NCBI RefSeq assembly: GCF_028622115.1
Contig: NZ_CP097263.1
Location: 7,068,001-7,132,000, forward strand
Length of the DNA: 64,000 nucleotides
Reading direction: 5' to 3'
Source: Kutzneria chonburiensis
GTDB taxonomy: Bacteria; Actinomycetota; Actinomycetes; Mycobacteriales; Pseudonocardiaceae
Part shown: positions 58,248 through 64,000 of the stretch, piece after piece
How positions within the stretch are numbered: the stretch's first letter is position 1
Layout: each line of letters opens with the position of its first letter
The notes under the pieces: generated by a model
Told to the model about the DNA's origin: nothing
Database searches by the model: none
The model's input: the letters and a program-made list of their open reading frames with translations, nothing else
Position numbers and translations under genes: made by a program

Positions 58248-59390
58248 CTACGGGAGCCAGTCCCCGAGGCGGGCCAGGGCCCGCTGCATGTCCAGCATGG
58301 CGCCGGCGAAGGACAGCCGCACGAAGCGGTCGCCGTGCACCGGGTCGAAGTCGATGCCGGGCACGATGGCCAGCCCGGTCTCGGCCAGCAGACGCTTGCA
58401 CCAGGCCATCGTGTCGTCGGTCAGGTGCGAGATGTCGGCGTAGACGTAGAACGCGCCGTCGGCCGGGGCCAGCTTGTCGATGCCCAGCTCGGCCAGGCCG
58501 CCGATCAGCAGGTCCCGGTTGGCCCGGTAGCGCCGCACGTGCGCGTCCACCTCGGCGTACGACTCGGGGGAGAAGGCCTCTACCGCGGCGTACTGGCTGG
58601 GCGCGGGCGGGCACAGCGTGAAGTTGCCGGTGAGCCGATCGACCGGCCGGGTCAGTTCCTGCGGGGCCAGCATCCAGCCCAGCCGCCAGCCGGTCATCGA
58701 GAAGTACTTGGAGAAGCTGTTCACCACGATCGCCTCGCGGGAGGTCCGCCAGGCGCAGTCCAGCGGCTCGCCGTAGCTGATGCCGTGGTAGATCTCGTCG
58801 CTGACCAGGCGGACGCCGTTCTCCTCGCACCAGGTGGCGATCTCCTTCAGGCGATCGGCCTCGAGGACCGTGCCGGTCGGGTTGGCCGGGCTGGCGATCA
58901 CCACGCCGTCGATGTCGAGGCCTTGCAGCATCTCGACGCTCGGCTTGAAGTCGACCTCAGGGCCGCAGGGCAGGTCGACGACCTCGCAGCCGAGGGCGGC
59001 CAGGATGTTGCGGTAGGCCGGATAGCCCGGCCGGGGCAGCGCCACCCGGTCGCCGGCGTCGAACGCGGCCAGGAACGCCGACAGGAAGGCGCCCGAGGAG
59101 CCGGTGGTCACGATCACCGAGTCCGGCGACACGTCCAGGTCGTAGCGGGTCTTGTAGTGGCCGGCGATGGCCTCCCGCAGCTCCGGGATGCCCAGCTGCT
59201 CGGTGTAGCCGAACGGCTGCGTCTCCAGGGCGCGGTGCGCCGCCGCCAGCACCGGGGCCGGCGCCGGCGTGGACGGCTGGCCGGCGGCCAGCGACAAGAC
59301 GTCACCGTGCGTCCGCTGGCGCTCGGCGGCGGCGGACACCACATCCATCACGTGAAACGGCGGCACATCCGCACGCTTGGCGACGACCAT
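58248..59390 (-). CDS. PLP-dependent class I/II aminotransferase
   Basis: 380 aa fold-type I aminotransferase. SLAAGQPSTPAPAPV, PFGYTEQLGIPELREAIAGHY (in parts), SPANPTGTVLE and the PLP lysine in NSFSKYFSMTGWRLGWM are typical of aspartate/aromatic aminotransferase class Ib/I-gamma proteins. The amino-acid substrate cannot be assigned. It starts with an ATG at 59390, divergent from the MFS gene by 131 nt. Confidence 0.88.
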   Translation of the reverse strand: MVVAKRADVPPFHVMDVVSAAAERQRTHGDVLSLAAGQPSTPAPAPVLAAAHRALETQPFGYTEQLGIPELREAIAGHYKTRYDLDVSPDSVIVTTGSSGAFLSAFLAAFDAGDRVALPRPGYPAYRNILAALGCEVVDLPCGPEVDFKPSVEMLQGLDIDGVVIASPANPTGTVLEADRLKEIATWCEENGVRLVSDEIYHGISYGEPLDCAWRTSREAIVVNSFSKYFSMTGWRLGWMLAPQELTRPVDRLTGNFTLCPPAPSQYAAVEAFSPESYAEVDAHVRRYRANRDLLIGGLAELGIDKLAPADGAFYVYADISHLTDDTMAWCKRLLAETGLAIVPGIDFDPVHGDRFVRLSFAGAMLDMQRALARLGDWLP

Positions 59391-59521
59391 GGCAAGAGGC
59401 TATCCCGCGCCGACTTCCACAAGTGTGGTCGCCGGATCGCGGAAGTGTTGTCCTGACCGGTTCCGTTTGACATGGTGCGCGCTCCAGCCGCGAGGATGGG
59501 GCGGGTCGAGAGGGGCTCGCC

Positions 59522-60934
59522 ATGACATCGCCCGACCGCGCCGTGCGCCGCGGCAGGTTCGATCCCAGCCCCGAGCAGATCGGCTTCGGTCCCCGGTTCG
59601 TCACCGCGGTGTCGCTCGGCTCGGTGCTCAACCCGATCAACTCCTCGATCATCGCCATCGCGCTGGTGTCCATCGGTCAGGCCTTCGGTGTCGGCACGGA
59701 CACCACCGCCTGGCTGGTGTCGGGGCTGTACCTGGCGACCGCGATCGGCCAGCCGACCATGGGCAAGCTGGCCGACCGGCTCGGCCCGCGGCGGATCTAC
59801 CTGGTCGGCCTGGCGCTGGTCGCGATCGGCGGCGTGCTCGGCTTCCTCGGCAACTCGATCTGGCTGCTGGTCGTCGCGCGGGTGGTCATCGGCGTCGGCA
59901 CCTCGGCGGCCTATCCGGCGGCGATGGCCATGGTGCGCCGCCAGTCCGCGCGGCTGGACCGGCCGACGCCGGGTGGCGTGCTCGGCGCGCTGGCCATCGC
60001 CGGCCAGGCCAGCATGGCGATCGGCCCGCCGCTGGGCGGGCTGCTGATCGCGGTCGGCGGCTGGCCGTGGACCTTCCTGGTCAATCTGCCGCTCGCGCTG
60101 GTCGGCCTGGTGTTCGCGCTGCTCTGGCTGCCCCGCGACGAGCCGGGTTTCGACCACGGGCAGGGCGCGGCGTGGCACGCGCTCGACCCGCCCGGGCTCG
60201 CGCTGTTCACGGCGGCGATGAGCACCCTGCTGATCTTCCTGATGAGGCCGGCCGTTGCCGATCTGTACCTGCTGGGCATCGCGGTCGTGCTACTGGTCGT
60301 GTTGGTGTGGTGGGAACTGCGGGCCCGGCTGCCGTTCATCGACGTGCGGATGCTGGCCCGCAACCGCCCGCTGAGCGTCACCTACCTCCGCTACGCGGTC
60401 ACCCTGCTCGTCACCTACGGGTTCATCTACGGCTGGACGCAGTGGCTGGAGCAGGCGGCAGGCCAGACCGCAGCGGTCACCGGCGGCGTGCTGACCGCGA
60501 TGTTCGTGGTGGCCGTGCCGCTGTCGGCGCTCGGCTCCCGGGGCCGACAGGTGTTGCGGCCGTTGGTGATCGGCACCGTCGCCCTGGTCGTGGGCAGCTG
60601 CTGGCTGCTGCTGTTCGACGCGCACACGCCGATCTGGGCGTTCGTCGGGGTCAGCGCCGTGTTCGGGGTGTCCAACGGGCTCAACATCGTCGGCAACCAG
60701 GCCGCGATGTACGGCCAGGCGCCGGCCGACCAGATCGGCACCGCCGCCGGCCTGCTGCGCACCGCCCAGTATCTCGGCGCGATCCTGTCCACCAGCCTGA
60801 TCAGCATCAGCTACGGTCAGCGGGCCACGGACGCCGGACTGCACACGCTGGCCGCGGTGCTGGCGGCCGCGTCGGCGCTGCTGCTGGTGGCGACCGTGTT
60901 CGACCGCGGCCTGCGACGCGACGGGACGGCATGA
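59522..60934 (+). CDS. MFS transporter, DHA-type drug efflux-like
   Basis: 470 aa with about 12-14 hydrophobic segments. VSGLYLATAIGQPTMGKLAD and RLGPRRIYLVGLALV form the conserved loop 2-3 motif; ARVVIGVGTSAAYPAAMAMV is motif-B-like and AGQASMAIGPPLGGLLIAVGG is motif C (antiporter signature). It is likely a proton-coupled drug or metabolite exporter. The ATG at 59522 lies after GAGAGG. Its TGA overlaps the ATG of the LtrA gene. Confidence 0.88.
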   Translation: MTSPDRAVRRGRFDPSPEQIGFGPRFVTAVSLGSVLNPINSSIIAIALVSIGQAFGVGTDTTAWLVSGLYLATAIGQPTMGKLADRLGPRRIYLVGLALVAIGGVLGFLGNSIWLLVVARVVIGVGTSAAYPAAMAMVRRQSARLDRPTPGGVLGALAIAGQASMAIGPPLGGLLIAVGGWPWTFLVNLPLALVGLVFALLWLPRDEPGFDHGQGAAWHALDPPGLALFTAAMSTLLIFLMRPAVADLYLLGIAVVLLVVLVWWELRARLPFIDVRMLARNRPLSVTYLRYAVTLLVTYGFIYGWTQWLEQAAGQTAAVTGGVLTAMFVVAVPLSALGSRGRQVLRPLVIGTVALVVGSCWLLLFDAHTPIWAFVGVSAVFGVSNGLNIVGNQAAMYGQAPADQIGTAAGLLRTAQYLGAILSTSLISISYGQRATDAGLHTLAAVLAAASALLLVATVFDRGLRRDGTA

Positions 60935-62064
60935 CTTCGGAGCAAGCGGAGAAACGGGTCACCTGGGCGGAGCTGTTCTTCGACCTGGTGTTCGCCTTTG
61001 CCCTGACCGAGGTGTCGGCGCTGCTGCTGCACGACCACTCGCCGGCCGGCATCGGCCGCGCACTGGTCGTCTTCGTGCCGATCTACTGGGCGTGGGTGGG
61101 CACCTCGGTGCACGCCAACACGCACGACGTGGACAACCTGGCCGGCCGGCTCGGCATCTTCGCCGTCGGCCTGTGCAGCATGTTCATGGCGCTGGCGGTG
61201 CCCGGCGCCTACGGCGAGCGTGGCGCGTACTTCGGCGCCGCCTACTTCGCGCTCCGGATCATCCTGGCCGGCCTGGTGTTCTGGGGCGACCGGACGGTGA
61301 TCACGCCGTACAGCGTGGCGCTGTACGTGACCGGCCCGCTGATGCTGGTCGGCGGGCTGCTCGACGGCCCGGCCCGGCTGGCGGTGTGGTCGGTCGCCGC
61401 CGCGGTGGACCTGGCCACGCCGCTGCTCACCCGCAGGCGGCTGACCGGCGTCCGATTCCACGCCGAGCACCTGCCCGAGCGGTTCGGACTGTTCCTCATC
61501 ATCGCGCTGGGCGAGTCGATCGTGGCGGTCGGCGTGCCGGCCGCGGCGCAGCCGGACCTGAGCCCGGTCTCGATGGTCGCGGTCGCGGTGGCCTTCGTGC
61601 TGGCCTGCTCGCTGTGGTGGGTGTACTTCGTGTTCGCCGCCGACACCATGCGCCACCGGCTGGCGACCACGACCGTGCAGACCGACGTCATCCGGCAGAT
61701 GCTGTCCTACGGCCACCTGGCGCTGATCGCCTCGATCCTGGCGGTGGCGGTCGGCCTCGAGGAAGTGGTCTCGCACCCGGGCCATGAGCTGTCCACCGGT
61801 GCGGCGGCACTGCTGTTCGGCGGTTGCGCGCTGTACCTGGCGACCTTCGGCCTGATCCAGTTCCACATGTCGCCGGGCCGGTCGATGACCCGATCGGCGG
61901 CGGCGGTGGTCGTGCTGGCCCTGCTGCCGGTGGCGTGGTCGGCGCCCGCCGTGCTGGCCCCGTGCTTGCTCGTCGTGGTGCTGGTGCCGCTCAACGCGGT
62001 GGAACACCTGGTCGACCGGCGGGCGCGGGCGGCTCGGAGTGAGCAGCCGGCGGCCGGCCAGTAG
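60931..62064 (+). CDS. ltrA: Low temperature requirement protein A (LtrA) family membrane protein
   Basis: 377 aa with about eleven hydrophobic segments. WAELFFDLVFAFALTEVSAL near the N-terminus and LPERFGLFLIIALGESIVAV in the middle are the two defining LtrA motifs. The biochemical role of the family is unknown; the name comes from a Listeria mutant. ATGA overlap with the MFS gene suggests a two-gene operon, ended by the hairpin right after its stop. Confidence 0.88.
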   Translation: MTSEQAEKRVTWAELFFDLVFAFALTEVSALLLHDHSPAGIGRALVVFVPIYWAWVGTSVHANTHDVDNLAGRLGIFAVGLCSMFMALAVPGAYGERGAYFGAAYFALRIILAGLVFWGDRTVITPYSVALYVTGPLMLVGGLLDGPARLAVWSVAAAVDLATPLLTRRRLTGVRFHAEHLPERFGLFLIIALGESIVAVGVPAAAQPDLSPVSMVAVAVAFVLACSLWWVYFVFAADTMRHRLATTTVQTDVIRQMLSYGHLALIASILAVAVGLEEVVSHPGHELSTGAAALLFGGCALYLATFGLIQFHMSPGRSMTRSAAAVVVLALLPVAWSAPAVLAPCLLVVVLVPLNAVEHLVDRRARAARSEQPAAGQ

Positions 62065-62100
62065 GTGCCCGCGACGCCCCATCTCGACAGTCGCGGGCAC
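62065..62100. terminator. Bidirectional hairpin between ltrA and the SnoaL-like gene
   Basis: GTGCCCGCGAC (62065-62075) pairs perfectly with GTCGCGGGCAC (62090-62100) across a 14-nt loop, starting one base after the ltrA stop and ending 11 nt before the opposing stop. Confidence 0.75.
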
Positions 62101-62111
62101 CGGGACGTGAC

Positions 62112-62582
62112 TCAGACGGCGACGTGGTGGCCGTCGCCGGTGACCGGGGACAGGAAAAGGTTCCAGTTGGTCATCCCCTCGCCGAAAATGGCCGCGTAGC
62201 CCTCGACGACCCGGCCGTTCTCCCACTTGAGCACATCGACGCCCTCGAATCGCATCTGGTCATAGGGCGAGGTGCTGTCCGGCGCGGCGCCTACCCTGGT
62301 CGCGTGACAGCGATTCATATCGATCGAGTAACCGTCCTCGTTGACCAGTACGGAAAACATCTCCATCCTGATCGATCCACCAGACAGCTCGACCAGCTTG
62401 TTGTGGAACGACATGAACTCGTCGAGACCCTCCCGCCAGCCGGCGTAGGGGTGATTACCGGGAACGAGGAACCGAACGCCAGGATCCCAGTATTTGGCAA
62501 TCTCGTCCCGATCGCGCGACCGCATGGCGGCCTGGGCCGCCTTCACCAACTCAGGCGTGAGCTGAAAGGTGGTCTGCGTCAT
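62112..62582 (-). CDS. SnoaL-like/nuclear transport factor 2 family protein
   Basis: 156 aa. The cone-shaped alpha+beta fold is suggested by AAQAAMRSRDRDEIAKYWDP, VRFLVPGNHPYAGWREGLDEF and YDQMRFEGVDVLKWENGRVVE, the usual pattern of SnoaL-like proteins. Members act as ester cyclases, dehydratases or ligand binders; no catalytic residue can be fixed. No polyketide genes are in view, though the adjacent large regulator could belong to another cluster beyond the window. Lower GC than its neighbours. Confidence 0.78.
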   Translation of the reverse strand: MTQTTFQLTPELVKAAQAAMRSRDRDEIAKYWDPGVRFLVPGNHPYAGWREGLDEFMSFHNKLVELSGGSIRMEMFSVLVNEDGYSIDMNRCHATRVGAAPDSTSPYDQMRFEGVDVLKWENGRVVEGYAAIFGEGMTNWNLFLSPVTGDGHHVAV

Positions 62583-63370
62583 GACACGTTTCCCCTATTC
62601 TGACGAACGGAGCGGTCGACAACACGATCACCGAGCCGCGGTTCGAGGGTCAACGGAATACGAGGGAGGGCGGCACGGTGCAGCGAGTGCCCCACCATTC
62701 CCCGTCAAGTCGGGAACAACACCTACGGCCTTATACCGACGCCACCCGAAGGTGTCAATCCGCCACCGTGGGCTACCCGTTCACAGGCCGGACCGGCCGT
62801 TCCTGGTCACCTGATGCGGCGCGACGATCGCCGCGACCGGAACGGGCACATCACATCGTTCCCCGAAGCAAATACCTCTCGACCGGGTAAGACAACGGGC
62901 GGCCCGTGATGATTGCCCGAACACAAAACCAGAGGCCTGACGCTTGACTCATCCGATGAGCGACTCCTATCCTGGCCAGGTCTCACCACTGCGAATAATT
63001 CAGGCACGGTACGTATCCGACCACTGGGCGGTGAACACCATGGCCACAATGACATTCGTCGTTGGATGCGGCCTTGTGGCGCCGAAACCGACGCCACCCA
63101 TCGCACCGCAGGCGGATCCGACCGCCATTCAGCCGGGACTCGAGCACGGTCGATCGGCGAAACCGATCCTCGTGCTCTACGAGGCCGATCGACCCGCCCG
63201 CAGGGGACTCTGACCGCCGGCCGACTTTCTCCGCGCCAATACCAACGGTCCACAGTAGACCGGAATTGACGCGCGCGCCGGCCGTGACCACGGGGACCGA
63301 CCGATAGAGAAATCCTTTTCTTCTCGATTCTCCCGCGGCCGCCGCCGCGGGATCCTGCGGAGGAGACTTC
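62583..63370. other. Long intergenic region without a convincing gene
   Basis: 788 nt with noticeably lower GC and irregular codon bias in all frames. The best open frame (62944-63213, TTG start; inner ATG near 63042) has poor third-position GC and no recognisable product, so I do not call it. The region must contain promoters of the SnoaL-like gene (left) and of the STAND regulator (right). CCGCGGCCGCCGCCGCGG near 63331-63349 can form a strong GC hairpin just before the regulator's ribosome site. Confidence 0.5.
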
Positions 63371-64000
63371 ATGCCTCGCTGCGCCTGTGGTTCCAGTTGT
63401 GCCACCCATTCACCCGCGCTTCCCGTCCGATTGGACCGCTTTGTCGGGCGGGATTCGGAGGTGGCCGAGCTCAGGCGGCTGCTCGGCCGGTCGCGGCTGG
63501 TGACGCTGCTCGGCGCGGGCGGTGTCGGCAAGACCCGGCTGGCGGTCGAGCTGGCGCGCCGGCGCGAGGACGCGGTGTACGTCGATCTCGGCTCGGCGAC
63601 CGATCCGGCGCGGCTGCCGCTGGTGCTCGCCGACGCGCTCTCGATCCGGCTGCCGTCGGCCGACTGCCCGCTCGACACGATCGCCGAGGAGCTGCTGGAC
63701 CGGCGGGTGCTCATGCTGCTGGACGGCTGCGAACAGCTGGCCCAGCGCTGCGCCGAGATCGTGGACGAGCTGCTGCGGCGGTGCCGCGGCCTGCGGGTGC
63801 TGGCCACCAGCCAGGAGTCGCTGCGGGTGCCCGGCGAGATCACCATGGCCGTGTCGCCGTTGCCGGTGCCGGACAGCCACGCCGGCATGCTGCGGTCGGA
63901 CGCGGTGCGCCTGTTCGTGGAACGGGCGCGTGAGCACGTCCCCGATTTCGAGCCGACCCCGGCCGTCGCCGACATCTGCACCCAGCTGGACGGGGTGCCG
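63371..64000 (+). CDS. STAND/AAA ATPase regulator, LuxR- or AfsR-like N-terminus (truncated by window end)
   Basis: 210 residues are visible and the frame is open at base 64000. After PALPVRLDRFVGRDSEVAEL comes Walker A LLGAGGVGKTRLAVELA, Walker B VLMLLDGCEQLA and LRVLATSQESLRVPGE, the NB-ARC-like ATPase start found in large LuxR-type and SARP-related regulators. The GGAGGAG at 63359-63365 fixes the ATG at 63371. The first ten residues contain three cysteines (MPRCACGSSC), which is unusual. DNA-binding and TPR parts would lie beyond the window. Confidence 0.85.
   Translation, partial: MPRCACGSSCATHSPALPVRLDRFVGRDSEVAELRRLLGRSRLVTLLGAGGVGKTRLAVELARRREDAVYVDLGSATDPARLPLVLADALSIRLPSADCPLDTIAEELLDRRVLMLLDGCEQLAQRCAEIVDELLRRCRGLRVLATSQESLRVPGEITMAVSPLPVPDSHAGMLRSDAVRLFVERAREHVPDFEPTPAVADICTQLDGVP

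Noticed and set aside
62944-63213. An 89-codon plus-strand open frame with a TTG start in the long gap before the STAND regulator.
   Set aside because: Poor third-position GC, no good ribosome site and no recognisable product.

Overview
The window is high-GC (about 70 percent) DNA with strong G/C third-position codon use, frequent GTG starts and many 4-nt gene overlaps. Gene content points to a filamentous actinobacterium, most likely of the family Pseudonocardiaceae (Kutzneria/Amycolatopsis-like): an RsiG-type c-di-GMP-binding anti-sigma factor, a DUF3073 protein, an SAV2177-type methyltransferase, a type VII secretion-associated protein, a Cgl0159-type aldolase in the inositol cluster and a CsxA-like exo-beta-glucosaminidase. 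The genus is inference. No rRNA, tRNA, CRISPR array, transposase or phage gene was seen.

Layout. 0-5.4 kb: pabC-like aminotransferase (cut by the window edge), a Fur-family regulator overlapping a YgfZ folate protein, a BKACE (DUF849) enzyme, the RsiG homologue and a DUF3073 protein. 5.4-17.3 kb: a complete myo-inositol catabolic locus. Nine minus-strand genes (iolG, iolE-like, a three-gene sugar ABC importer, iolC, a class I aldolase, iolB, iolD) diverge from a LacI regulator followed by a methylmalonate-semialdehyde dehydrogenase, with two palindromic operators between the arms. 17.3-20 kb: two tandem paralogues of unknown function. 20-24 kb: purF, purM and arfB with a sterol-carrier-like gene. 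24-42 kb: an accessory block holding exo-beta-glucosaminidase, a GH15 hydrolase coupled to a glucose dehydrogenase, a hydrolase, a PAS-GGDEF-EAL protein coupled to a methyltransferase, LysR/aldo-keto reductase, a CapA-like protein, glutamate decarboxylase and two secreted GH25 lysozymes. 42-54.4 kb: agmatinase-family enzyme, purL-purQ-purS, assorted housekeeping genes, purC and purB. 54.4-64 kb: a TetR regulator, an ECF sigma factor with a membrane partner, threonine aldolase, HAD hydrolase, aminotransferase, MFS and LtrA membrane proteins, a SnoaL-like protein and the start of a large STAND-type regulator.

How they work together. purM, purF, purL, purQ, purS, purC and purB supply most of the route from PRPP to AMP and are spread over 34 kb around the accessory block. 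The iol locus should take inositol from import to acetyl-CoA plus dihydroxyacetone phosphate. Chitosan/glucosamine, alpha-glucan/trehalose and peptidoglycan hydrolysis in the accessory block suggest a saprophytic soil lifestyle.

Caution on sequence quality. Three places (the 3' end of purM, the tail of arfB and the N-terminus of the TetR gene) each look one base short in a G/C homopolymer. This looks more like consensus under-calling than biology, so the apparent PurM-ArfB fusion should not be taken at face value.
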